Shown here one piece after another: positions 27,407 through 38,123 of a stretch of 64,000 bases of DNA. The DNA is from Fennellomyces sp. T-0311 (Eukaryota > Mucoromycota > Mucoromycetes > Mucorales > Lichtheimiaceae): positions 496,001 through 560,000 of the forward strand of contig JALLLT010000001.1 in the NCBI GenBank assembly GCA_025266875.1, in the 5' to 3' direction. The notes beneath the pieces are model-generated. The model had not been told where the DNA came from, searched no databases, and was given only the letters and a program-made list of their open reading frames with translations. Made by a program: the position numbers and the translations under genes. The first letter of the stretch is position 1. The number at the start of each line of letters is the position of its first letter.

Positions 27407-29303
27407 GGCTGCGGATAATACAGAAATACCTTTTGATTCGCACGCTTCATATCGCACCGTAAAAAAGAAAGTTTCGTGAGTAATACGTACTCCGCAATTG
27501 TTGAGCAAACAACTGTTACTTCCTGCTCCGGATATCGGCTATCAATCGTGCAGAGTGGACTTCTTGGGTGTGTGGAGATCGCAGTTGCATATAATGTAAA
27601 CAAATAAACTGCCCCGAGCTTCAAAGTTACACAGCGCATGACGCCGAAAAAGGAATATTTCTCTAATAAATTGTTTTAAAAAGGATAACGCCCATTACCA
27701 AAACATATATTCAATCAATACGCTTACCACGGAACTTTCCAAAGCAAGCACAAGTGCTGCTGCTTTGGGACTTTAAGCAACGTACGTGTCTTGTTAATTT
27801 ACTCTTCTGATCTTATGTTTACCACACGGCCCATTCTTGTAGTATTGTAACACTACTTCAATCATGATCGACTTACAGGTTTTTACTATATTGGAATCGA
27901 TCTAAATTGATGGGCAAACTTGGGCACTTACCAATCAGCAACGATGACCTGGAATGTCCGAGAGGTTCTTGAATCGGGTAAATTAAGTCCCGGAGAAAGT
28001 TCGCATGTGGCACATCCCATTGACAGTTACGTGATAAGGCAATAGATACATGTCAATCAACATATGCCTCTGACGTTTTATCGATCGACATGAACGGGAA
28101 CGACAAATGTCAGGTAGATTCAGTCCGTTCTCGTATATTAATATTCACATTAAGCACTTGTTGGCTACTTTCAGCAAAATATGAAGAAAAAGAAAGCAGT
28201 ATGTAGGCCATACGTATATTTCTATCTTTTGAAAACGTTTTGATTCCACAAACAATTGCCTAAAGTAGTATGTATATACAATTTTTAGTGCCAAATCGCG
28301 TGATGCGGGCAATATTTTCAAAACGCATGCTTGCTGGTTAATAGCTCTTTGGATACTATTGCTGTGGGTACTCGCATTACAATGGACGTTGATACGTATG
28401 CACATAATTTGCTTTCATTACACAGTGCATTCCATGGTGACATAAATTAACGCCAAGCGCAATTGCTGCACGCTGCATTTGTGGCCAAAATGTATCGACT
28501 TTTTTTTTTACGTACAATAAGCGATCATTGCGACCACCAAAATTGAGGGATCCACTGGCCACTATTTTAAAACAAAAATATTGTAGCTATCTACTGTACG
28601 TGAGACAGCAATTGGCATTTTTGCCACGGGCATAAAAGGATAATATAGTATTAGGGCGACGCCAAGCGCACGCATGTACGTTGGCACTCTCTAATGGTAC
28701 CATTTTACATACTAAGGACATAGAATTGGTCGTTCAAATCGCCAAAATGCATTGCATCGTTAAAGAGCCTACGTTTTGTACATTTAGGAGAAAATTTACA
28801 AAGTTACTGCTCAGTTATGCATGTATCCATCTGCTGCCAGTTGCAAAGTACTGAAAACAATGACACTAAAGTGATATATTATAAAAAAGTATACACTTGT
28901 TTTATATGGAGTTTATCGTACATATTTTTTTATCAGATAACCATATTATAGGCAGTGACACAGTCCAAGGAATAATCCTAGAAAACTGTGTCGGATCTAG
29001 GGACAAGGAGGCATGCAGCATGTTCACCCCTAATTATAGAAAAAAAAGCCAAAAGTAAGCGACAAAATTTCGATTCGCATAAAGGAACGTTCATGACACG
29101 TCATGAAAGTAAAAGTAATTATATAGGAGTGATTTACATGAAAACGCACGTAGGCTATGCTTTGATCGACAATGTGAACATGGATAAGCACACGAAAAAG
29201 ACATCTTTTTTAACATGATACAACAAGTGTCACTTTTTTATAATAGCCATATATATAAATTAAACTCTTGACAGTAAAAAAAAATAACAGACAAATGAAA
29301 TGA
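27407..29303. other. Gene-poor AT-rich region with one relic
   Basis: About 1.9 kb with no intact gene. On the minus strand 28377-28562 reads SGSLNFGGRNDRLLYVKKK and then FWPQMQRAAIALGVNLCHHG before stops break the frame. It looks like a decayed protein gene (possibly transposon-borne), but the family was not identified. The remainder holds no supportable feature. Confidence 0.35.
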
Positions 29304-30717
29304 CTATTTTCTATCACGCAAAACTGAATCGCAGCCATACTCGCTACGTCCTGCATTACATTGTGCATAAGATTTGCAACTAAAGTAAATAGTGCATTTA
29401 GCCAATATGTACATATGGATTACTACTGCTCTGTTAATACTTTACCATCGAATACAGAACCGTTTCATATCTGGTTCGATCAAGGATACGTAGTAAGGGT
29501 AATTCTTGCAATGAGATTCAGGAGGTGAACCTGAGCCATGATCATCATACTGTAATCAGGAGCAGTTGTAAGAGAGAGAGAACTTTAGCAGAGAAAGAAA
29601 CCCTAAATTTCATTTTACGTACCTGTCCACCACCATCCTGATCGGACAAATGATACGCGGCATTGTTGATTGTACCATCTACCTGGACATAATCGTCTGT
29701 CGATTTGAACACGGCAGACTTGATGAACCCTGGTGGCATGGGGCCAGCGCCTGGAGCAAGGTCTTGTTTCGTGCAAAACGCACGTGCATTCTTCTCAGAG
29801 CTACCAATAGCGTCACGATCATATTTTCCTCCATTGGCGTCCTTGTTACCCGGAGAACTTGGAAGGAATAAGCAGAAATCAGATTCACTTTCAAGAGTGA
29901 CCGTTAATCCATCCTTGTATACGATGGGGGTGGGCTTTGTCTTTGGTTTTTTCTTTGATTTGGTTGGAATAACGGATGGGATGTCAAGGCTAGGTAGATC
30001 AGGTTCAGAAAGAAACGCAGTGGGCGACGGAGTATGGGTAGTAGTAGTTGTAGTAGCAGTTGGTGCAGGGGGAGTAAAGCGGGGAGTAGGCAGCTGGCTA
30101 GGAGTTGATGATGTGGTGGTTGTGGGAGTAGGTATTTCATGTCCTTCGGCAGGAACATCGATTGGTTCATTTGCAAGTGGCGGCTGAACGGAGGGTTTTT
30201 CGCTTTGAGCTTCTTCAGGATAGTTCTGTTCTGGAGCAGTAGCCGGCGGGGGTGGGGGAGATAACATGTATCGATGTTCTTGGACAGCAGGTTGTTCGGT
30301 TACGCCCTGCTGGGAGCCCACTTGGTATGATGGCTCAACATCGCGTTTACTGTAGATTTATGAGAAACGTGGTTGTCACCGTTAATTAGACACATTACCA
30401 GTTGTCCGGGGAAGTGCATTCAGGCTCTAAATTAACCAAAACGCTAGTCTGAGTATTGGCCAATGCTAGTTAATTGCCACCTTACGTCTGATCTTTGCCA
30501 CTTGGTCAGCGCCACCACACTAAAGTAGTCGTCTGTACTTTAGTATGTCTGTACAGGCTTTTCGAACATGCGGTATATATACCTGCTGCTGAGCCGTGTA
30601 AATGTTCGCTCTGCTGGGATCATGAACCAACACGTATGGACATGACGACGTTGGGGCAGCCCACGTGGATGCACTCAGCGAGAGAACTAGTAATGCGGCC
30701 AACGATAAGTTGTACAT
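29304..30717 (-). CDS. Secreted Pro/Thr-rich protein with Cys-rich C-terminus
   Basis: Five exons (30583-30717, 30399-30448, 29623-30349, 29446-29549, 29304-29379) join in frame to 363 aa. A signal peptide (MYNLSLAALLVLSLSASTWA) is followed by a Cys-containing segment and a long Pro/Thr/Ser-rich region with Thr runs, probably O-glycosylated. The C-terminal folded domain has SESDFCLFLPSSPG, KNARAFCTKQD, DDYVQVDGTIN, then YVSLIEP and a final knot FCIRCCKSYAQCNAGRSEYG. The last two exons are tiny, and only this splicing restores the Cys-rich end. I recall similar uncharacterised secreted or wall-associated proteins in Mucorales, but no named Pfam domain; function unknown. A TATA box lies 63-70 bp before the start. 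Confidence 0.85.
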
Positions 30718-30779
30718 GCAGAAAAGGTAAGGAACCAAAAAAAGGCACGGATGTATGAAAAGAGAAGGCGACAAAGCTC

Positions 30780-30787
30780 TTTATATA
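30780..30787 (-). promoter_or_regulatory. TATA box of the secreted Cys-rich protein gene
   Basis: TATATAAA on the minus strand, 63-70 bases before the start codon at 30717. Confidence 0.55.
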
Positions 30788-30830
30788 GGCACAAAATAAA
30801 AAATGGCATCGGAGTTGGCTGGTGTGGTCA

Positions 30831-31484
30831 TTACCACTTCATATCCGGGTTCTTTTTGAAGGTTTCGTATGCCTCCCGATTAAAAAAAGAAAGTTCTGCT
30901 TCGTTTTCTTGTGTTTTTCAAATAAAGAACTAGTTGGTTTCTCTCTTTGCGCGATGGTTTAGTCTCACGACATCCAATTGCACTTACCGAGTCCAAGCCA
31001 TGCCAGCGTCGCAGAGTCGTCAGAGAAAATCAAGCTAGCATCGTCCTCCATATTGATGATCAGGTTTTGTGTCTACCGTTCATAAGCATCTATTATTCAA
31101 AAGCCAACCGGATCAAGGCCTTACCTTGTGGCCGTGCGCAACGGTATACAATTTTAACGTGTCTAGATTCAAAATTAAGCATTTGAAATATGTTGCCAAG
31201 GGGTTGGTTGCTTACCAAATTCGACGTTCAGATAGGGCTTCCATCCAGATGTGGTCTTGATTTCTTCGCACGGAAAGAAGCCGGGTTATCATGCTGCATT
31301 AATGCAGTGTTTCAATTTACATACTTTCGCGCACAAGCGTTTTCAGTTCACCGACAGTGGTTGTTTCGAGATTTAAGTGCTGCAGCACTAAACTTTTGCA
31401 TGTACGATATTCAAACGACTTGATGCATCGGATGGTAATTACCGCATCAGTGGTAGGTCGGGCATGACTCGTTAACGTGTCCAT
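30831..31484 (-). CDS. UPF0538 (C2orf76-like) protein
   Basis: Five short exons (31325-31484, 31216-31263, 31125-31162, 30988-31072, 30831-30907) join to 135 aa with every phase matching. The protein starts MDTLTSHARPTTDAVITIRC and continues IKSFEYRTCKSLVLQHLNLE, TVGELKTLVREKI, LKLYTVAHGHKTQNLIIN and MEDDASLIF, ending LSFFNREAYETFKKNPDMKW. The beta-strand start with IR..KSFEYR, the TV.EL helix, the acidic EDD and the FF..E.Y..F end match the UPF0538 family (human C2orf76), a small conserved eukaryotic protein of unknown function with a ubiquitin-like look. No exon exceeds 160 bases, so simple ORF scanning would miss it. It lies between the secreted protein and ataxin-2 genes, all on the minus strand. 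Confidence 0.85.
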
Positions 31485-31659
31485 TGTTTTTGATTTAAAA
31501 AAGTGAATGGAAAAAAAGAATAGAGCTAAAGCGGTGACTGCAAATCAGCCTTTTCAATTTTGAACACCTGTTCTTTTCGAAAAAAATCGTTGCGGCAATT
31601 TACAAATTGTGTGTGCAGGAAAAAAAAAGGTTGAGAGGGAAGAGGTGTGTGAGGAATCG

Positions 31660-31693
31660 AGAGAGAGAGAGTGTGTGTGTGTGTGCGTGCGTG
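31660..31693. repeat. GA/GT microsatellite
   Basis: A run of GA dinucleotides passes directly into a run of GT dinucleotides ending in GCGTGCG. It lies just beyond the 3' end of the ataxin-2 gene. Confidence 0.8.
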
Positions 31694-31754
31694 GTTTTTG
31701 TGAATACACAACTAAACAGTTTTCTGTCGTTATTTTCTGCTTTTTTCTGGTCTT

Positions 31755-34643
31755 TTACTGTGATGATAATGGTTCACTTTGTGGGTCGTTTGAAGCTAAA
31801 TTTCCTAAATGTCAGTTATTGGTCACAAACTGCTGCATTAACCACTTACTGGGAGGCGCGCCTTGTTCTTGTTGGGGTGGGTAGTGCATCTGGTTTGGAT
31901 CCATCATCATTGGTCTCTGCATCATTACTGGGCCTGGAGGGCCTGCAGTAACATTAGGTGGCATACCTTCATATCGCATCATCATGGGTGCTGTACGTCA
32001 TATACTTAGCCGATAAGTCTTATCATTAACCAGTAAAGTTACTTACCACCATGTGGGCCGTTCCCTTGATACTGATAGACTTGCGGAGGGACACCATGCG
32101 GCACAATCGGGGATCGCTGCGGCGACGGGAACCCTTGCGGGAACGGTGATCCGTCTAATTAAGAAATGTGTTTAGCATATGATCTTTGTAACGACAAAAG
32201 CATGCTACTTACGAGGAGAAACGTTCGCCATTTGCGGACTGTATGCAACAGCAGGAGGGGCACCGGCATGCGGCATGGGTGCAGCAGTCAGTGGGACATT
32301 AGGTACAAACTATACAGAAGGAGAGGTTAGCAAAACAGTCTGGTTCTGGAGTCCGGAGTCTCTCATACCTGCTGAGGGCTCATGTAAGGATGCCCTGTCT
32401 GTTGCACGGCCATTGGACCTTGCACATACTGCTAATATGCACACAACTGAGCTATACCGCCGACCGCAACAAAGTAGCAAAACGACTTACTGGTGGATAA
32501 CGGTATTGAGGATAACCGTAAGGATAGCCAGGTGAACCATAGCCACCAAACATATCTTCTTCGTAGCCGGAATATTGGTTAAAGTGATACTTGTAAGGCT
32601 TTGAACCAAAAGGCCATGTTGGCCCGATGGAACTAGGAGTAATAGGTTCTTTACCCTTAGCAAAAGGAGGGGTAAAGGCTTCGGCAATAGTCAAAGGCTC
32701 CGCGGAAGTGCCTTTCTTCAACTGGCGGCCAGCAAAGAAAGGTGAACTATCACCGGATGAAGTCTTTGAGGCACCGCCGCCAGGGACAAACACAGGGGCT
32801 GACGGGTTTGGTTTGAATTCCATTGCCTTGACATTGAACTTGAACGCAGACTTTGCGGGTTTTTCGGCTTCCTTGCTCTTTGGAGAATCCACAGATACGG
32901 GACTAGCAGTTTCTTCCTGAGTAGTTGGCTCAGCTGGCTTCTTTTCCTCCACCTGTTTCTTTGGTTCTGGAGGAGCAGGAGCAGGAGGGGAAGATTGTCT
33001 ATCGCCTAGACCAGTGATCGATGATTTTTTACTGGTAGATAACAATGGCACAAGGTCAGCAGGCACAGGAACACTTAGTTTGAACGTTTGGTGGAATTTC
33101 ATCAATTCTGCCAATCTGTCTTCCTTTTCCTTCTTTTGCAAAGCCTGCTTCTTTGCATTGAGCTTGTCCTTTTCCTGTCGCGCAAACTTGCGAAACTTCT
33201 TGGCGATTTCCTCCTCGATTTGTTTCGATTGTTGCCCATCGGCGGTGGCGGCGGCGGCGGTGGCGGCAGGTCCGGCTTTGCTCTGCAGCGAAGTTTTGCC
33301 ATTTAATCTTCACATGCTTCAACTCGCAAGTTAAACAAACCTTATTGGTACCATCCTGTCGTGCGCCAGGTAAATTGGTGACAGGTGATGCAGCAGTAAC
33401 CACAGCTTTGGGGATATTGGTTGTCATGATGTTTTGCAACGGGCTGTTTTCAGGCTTCTTTTCGTCCTTTCTGGCCGGCGGTTGCGTCTGCTTGCGGAGG
33501 GCAGGAGGCATGTACTTGCTGCTGTCACGCACCACCGCACCGTATCGATCCTCTTCATCCATCCCGCTGTCGTCAGTGGCAAGACCACGCTCCTCCATCA
33601 TGTGCACGTTGTTGGTAACCGACTAAACATGCATTGAGCCTCTATCACGCTTCACATTGAGGCATCACACATACCCGCTGAATCTCATTAGCCTTCTCGA
33701 TAGCCCATCTTTCACGGTCCTTAAAGTCCGGGGCTGATCTATCAAGCCGTGTCGTGTATATTTCCTCGTCGAAATCGGTCTTCAAGCCGAACAGTTTTTC
33801 GTTTGCAGCAAACTGGTCCCAAGTGCCATTCATCTGAGCACTCCACGAAGTTGATTCCTCGCCCTCCAAAGCACCAAAGTCACCACCGCCTTCTTCCGGG
33901 TTCCATTTGAACAACTCGCGCTCCTTGACTTCTGCTCGTCCGCTGATATCCGTATCTGTCTTGAACGCTAAAAACAATTGAGTCTCATGTGGCTGGTGTT
34001 ATCTGGAGAGACGGCGGCCTTACTGTCGTCGCCGGCATCCAAGTCAGTGTTTGGCGCATCGATTTCAACGAGGTCCTTGCCCAAGATCAGCATGGAAGGC
34101 TTGACGGGATACGGGTTAGCTTTGGACTTGTCGTTCTGGGATGCCTGCGGATCGTATATTTTGCGAGCATGCTTCAATGCGACACCGATATCGCCTTCGG
34201 TGGAGGCGCCGTGAAACACGCCTTCGAACTTGACGCCGCTCTTGACAGTGACCTGAACGACACTACCCTGATAAAAAAGGTCAGGTGGTTGTTTTCCCCT
34301 TGGCACTCCCGTTTGGGTATTATTAACTTACTGTCAAGTTGGCGAGAAGAAATAGCATTCGATCGTGCATGGTGCGCATCATCTCTTCATCCTCATCGGA
34401 TCGTTTATGCGCAGCAACCACGGTCGCGTTGTTGCTCGATCCTCCTCCGTTCGACCGTCCCCCGCTGCTGTTTGTATTGTTGCCCCATTTCTTATTGTTA
34501 CCGCGGCTACGGTAGACCGGTTAACAGGTGTTTTCAATTCCCCTTTATTTTGGTGAGAGGATCGAAGGGGAGTTTTGTTACCTTGGATTTGATTTTTGAT
34601 GCGTGAAATCCTTCTTGTTCCCCTGCTTATTGACGAACGACAT
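31755..34643 (-). CDS. PBP1: Ataxin-2/Pbp1 family protein (Lsm-AD, PAM2)
   Basis: RNA-binding stress-granule protein of the ataxin-2/Pbp1 family, spread over about a dozen exons. The Lsm (SM-ATX) fold reads MRTMHDRMLFLLANLTGSVV, VKSGVKFEGVFHGASTEGDI and MLILGKDLVEIDAP. The LsmAD domain follows with FKTDTDISGRAEVKERELF and NEKLFGLKTDFDEEIYTT. A PAM2 motif for poly(A)-binding protein reads FKFNVKAMEFKPNPSAPVF (about 32830). A Lys/Glu-rich coiled segment lies before it and a Pro/Gly/Tyr/Met-rich disordered tail after it. The start at 34643 gives MSFVNKQGNKKDF, then gtaaca. At the 3' end a strong gtaagt donor favours a last exon ending at 31755; reading through instead would stop at 31812. Confidence 0.92.
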
Positions 34644-35115
34644 GATGTCCCAAAAAAAATAAAATGGACGGCAAGGATTCAGATGTCTGGCTTGAACGTG
34701 CGCTTATGTCAGAAAAAATATTAAAGAAGAAAAAGGAGGGGGGCTCCCATGCAATTCGACACGAAAGACTATTTTTTTTTTCACACCGCAAAGAGGAGGA
34801 GGGTGGGTGTATCTCTAAACGGACATGCTATACAATCATCCGGCGCGCTGTGTCACACACGCTCTGCTTAACATTGAATGCCGCAACCTTCCCTAATGCC
34901 TCTTTATTACGTTTTGCAAAAAATAAGTCCATGCTGCTGACGCCGCCGTTGCTTTCTCCCAATCCCATATCTATTGTTTGCACCGTTGCAAAGCCAGAAT
35001 GAAACATGGCACATAACCACCAGTCCACATGGCGGGATTCCAAAAAAATCATTCATTGGTTGGCTGGTGCGTGCCGCTGCCGTTCCACCACGTCTTTCAC
35101 CTGTCGTTCATCATC
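34644..35115. other. Divergent promoter region, ataxin-2 / cyclophilin
   Basis: No gene is seen. The region separates the divergent ataxin-2 (minus) and cyclophilin (plus) genes and should contain both promoters. A T run is present at 34772-34781; no other clear element was identified. Confidence 0.5.
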
Positions 35116-35909
35116 ATGGCGCGCTTCCGCATTCCCGTGTTCATTGTTACGCTTCTCGTCCTGCTTTCTACCGTCTCCTACGTGTCGGCCAAGAAGGGTC
35201 CTCTTGTGACCAACAAGGGTTAGACTTACTACATGACAAACGAAACTGTTTTTTTTCTTACCCATTCCCTGCTTTTGCAGTCTACTTTGACATTAAGCAA
35301 GGTGACGAAGATCTTGGTCGCATCGTGATTGGATTGTATGGCGGGGTATGACAACCGTGCTTTTCATTTTACCGTTGTCATATTTACTAATCCCATGGCA
35401 ACAGACTGTTCCCAAGACAGTAGAAAACTTCAGAGCGTTGGCAACCGGTGAGAAGGGTTTCGGATACAAGGGATCCAAGTTCCACCGCGTCATCAAGAAA
35501 TTCATGATCCAGGGTGGTGACTTTACCAATGGTGACGGAACTGGTGGCAAATCGATCTACGAGAGTATGTTCATTTATGCAAAAAAAAAAGGATACATGA
35601 TTTTAACATTCCTTTGTAGCTGCGAAGTTCCCTGATGAAAACTTCAAGCTCAAGCATACTGGACCTGGTGTTTTGTCTATGGCCAATGCTGGTAAGGATA
35701 CCAATGGATCTCAGTTCTTTATTACTACCGTCAAGACCACCTGGCTCGATGGTCGTCATGTTGTTTTCGGTTCTGTTCTGGAAGGCATGGACGTGGTTAC
35801 CAAGATTGAAAACACAAAGACCAACCGTCGCGATAAGCCTGATGTGGACATTGTGATTGCTGATTCGGGCGAACTTCCCGTTGAACAAAACGAACACATT
35901 GAATTGTAG
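35116..35909 (+). CDS. ER-resident cyclophilin B (peptidyl-prolyl isomerase)
   Basis: Four exons (35116-35218, 35281-35345, 35405-35564, 35620-35909). A signal peptide ([20 protein letters not shown]) is followed by a complete cyclophilin domain. Catalytic and cyclosporin-binding residues appear in [33 protein letters not shown] and [19 protein letters not shown]. The C-terminus HIEL is an ER-retrieval signal of the HDEL class. It assists folding of secreted proteins in the ER lumen and would be the main target of cyclosporin in that compartment. Convergent with COG5: only 16 bases separate the two stop codons. Confidence 0.96.
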
Positions 35910-35925
35910 ACCTATAAAGTGCTAT

Positions 35926-37482
35926 TTATTTGCTGCCGACATGGCTTTTTTTGGCTGCTCGATCAAATACGCTGATGCTACGTTGCATGATAATGTATTC
36001 GGGACTGTTTGAATTGCACGTTAGATAGGCCTAGGCTTTGTGAAATATTACTATTGTTACCTTTGTGAAAATTCGGCCAAAGAAACGCCGTTGTGCAGAG
36101 CTACCCGCGACAAAAACTCTTGAAGCAGTCGTTCCAGCTTCTCATATTCGCTAACGAACGTATTTCGCAAAAACCCAGATGTCTTGGTTGCTTCACGCAA
36201 CTCCTTTTCGAAATTAGATGATAGCAAACGCCAGAATCGACTGACGAGACTGGTGGCGTCCATCGTCTTGAGCACCTCTTCCAAATACGACACTTGGGAG
36301 AACGAGTCCTTTTTGATCTCAAGCACCTTTTCCAAAGCATAGATTTGGATGCATCCATCGCTCATGGCTCGGAAGAGCTCTTCCATCCGTTTCCACATTG
36401 CCTGCTGCCATTGTCCTTGGTTGCCAAACGTCGGTTCGTTGTTGACGCGACGCACGGCCGGACCCGATGAGGACTCTGATAAGGAGTTGGTGAGCTTTTC
36501 CCCATATCGTTGAAAAATCAAGTACCTCGCATCTGTTTCTGCAGAGACGACATATCCACAGCGTATCGAATTTGAGATGTCAAATCGTCCAAGACGGTGG
36601 TAACCAGCGATTGCACGGTGGTTTCCATGGCTTTCATGTTGTACAAGACTTGCAGACCTGCTGCCATTTTGCTTTGGTTTTGATTGGTGACACCGTCGCG
36701 TAACTGAGCATTTGCTTGATCCTTGATCTGTTTTCTTGCATTTTCCAGAAACTCTTGTTCCTGTGTCACAATATCGATTCCCTCAAAATCTGATTCGCGC
36801 GCTATCGTGCCTGATTTCCCGCCGCAGTGAGTTTCCATATCCCTTACAGAACACCATGTCATGTTACCAATTTCATGGATCGTCAGAGCTGCAGCTGCGA
36901 TGTCTCGATCTAATTGAGTTTCCAGGCGGCGCACCAGAACCACAAACCGATGCAGTCGTCTCAGCAGATCGGCCGTTTGATGCAAGTGCTCCAACTGGAT
37001 GGTATAATTCGACAGCTGCTCGTATGGATCACGAATCTTGCCTGCCAATCTATACATGCATGTACACTCTCTTTTTTAGTCCTTGACGACTCTCCAGGTA
37101 TCCATACACGTTTACCTGTTTAAGGAACTCTTGAGTTCGGTGATATTGCTTTGGACTGTCGACAAGACAATTTCCAACTCTCGGATACCGCGTACCTGGC
37201 CCAACAACGTGTCATAGTTGGCAGCTACTTCGTTTTGGATTTGCTTGTCAATGCTGGCAATACTGAAGGCAAGTTTGGAAAGAGCTGTCTGGGCATCCCC
37301 GCCATCGTGGATGATGCTGTCGGCGTACTTGTTGGCATCGAAACTTTCTGACAAGAATGTCTCGTAATCTGTGCCATTCTCGATTGAGTTTCCGTGACAA
37401 GGTCAATTGGGTTGAAAAGGTGGTGTTTACCAATGTAGTTGTCGGCTTCTTGCAGTGCAAACGCGGTGTTGGAGGTTGACAT
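35926..37482 (-). CDS. COG5: Conserved oligomeric Golgi complex subunit 5
   Basis: Tethering-complex subunit for intra-Golgi retrograde vesicles. The first exon is MSTSNTAFALQEADNYI; a gtaaac...cacag intron leads to DYETFLSESFDANKYADSII, the classic Cog5 N-terminus. Then come LSKLAFSIASIDKQIQNEVA and LGQVRGIRELEIVLSTVQSN. The helical body includes LRRLHRFVVLVRRLETQLD and GLQVLYNMKAMETTVQSLV. The third part has VLEIKKDSFSQVSYLEEVL and FLRNTFVSEYEKLERLLQEF. A last small exon reads SPEYIIMQRSISVFDRA and then a short basic tail. The protein is roughly 460 aa. That is far shorter than animal COG5 (over 800) though not than yeast Cog5 (about 400), so the C-terminus seems trimmed where it meets the cyclophilin gene. 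Confidence 0.88.
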
Positions 37483-37503
37483 TTGGCGGGCTTGTAAACG
37501 GCT

Positions 37504-38010
37504 TTGCGAAAGTTTGCAACCGCGCGAGCTTGGAACACCTGCTTTCCCCGTGGTGCCCATACAGTTTGGTGGCGTGCTTTGCACCGCAAAATATCCCGTC
37601 GCCAATACCTGTATCGTTTTATCCCTCATATTTACTCGTTTCCGGCATGCATCTTCTGCCCAGCGATCGACACACAGCTGCATTTCCTGTCGGGTTGTCA
37701 CAAAAAGCAAGAAGTTTGGCCCACAATAGCCCAACGTTTCCTGGCCAACCCTACTGCACTTACCCCATCGCACATTGAAGATAGCACGATCCCACCGCTT
37801 CCAACCCTTCCGACCTCCATCTCAGTTCGACAAGTGTAATTGCCACTACTCTACTGGCAATTTAGTCTGCTCACTGGGGTTTTGTGTTTCAAGCCAAGCC
37901 GTTTTGGCCTCAAGAAGTTACGGCTTGTGCAACCTTGCAACTCTGGAAGATCGAAGCCGAACAATGCTCCCAAGCTCCTGGCCAGGGACGCTATCTCTTT
38001 CTTTTGCGCT
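37504..38010 (+). mobile_element. Remnant of a non-LTR retrotransposon (zf-RVT end)
   Basis: A plus-strand frame (37504-37839) ends with the zinc-binding tail found after LINE reverse transcriptases: WWRALHRKISRRQYLYRFIP, then CIFCP, THFL-like QLHFL, C, and KKQEVW. In the next part another frame reads SAHWGFVFQAKPF and LQLWKIEAEQCS, which resemble the same protein's last segment after a frameshift and stops. The remnant is inactive and lacks the polymerase and endonuclease parts. It sits directly upstream of the COG5 start codon (37482), inside its promoter. Confidence 0.6.
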
Positions 38011-38123
38011 ATTAGATAGTTGATTCTTCATTTTTGTACTGGCTTTTAAAAATCCCATTCGTCGAGCTTCGGCCTGGAAACTTGATCCCGCAATTTTTTG
38101 CGAGCTTCTTTAGTACATAAACC

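Noticed and set aside
31609..31951. Plus-strand frames with VCVCVC runs
   Set aside because: Translation of the GT microsatellite and antisense of the ataxin-2 3' end.
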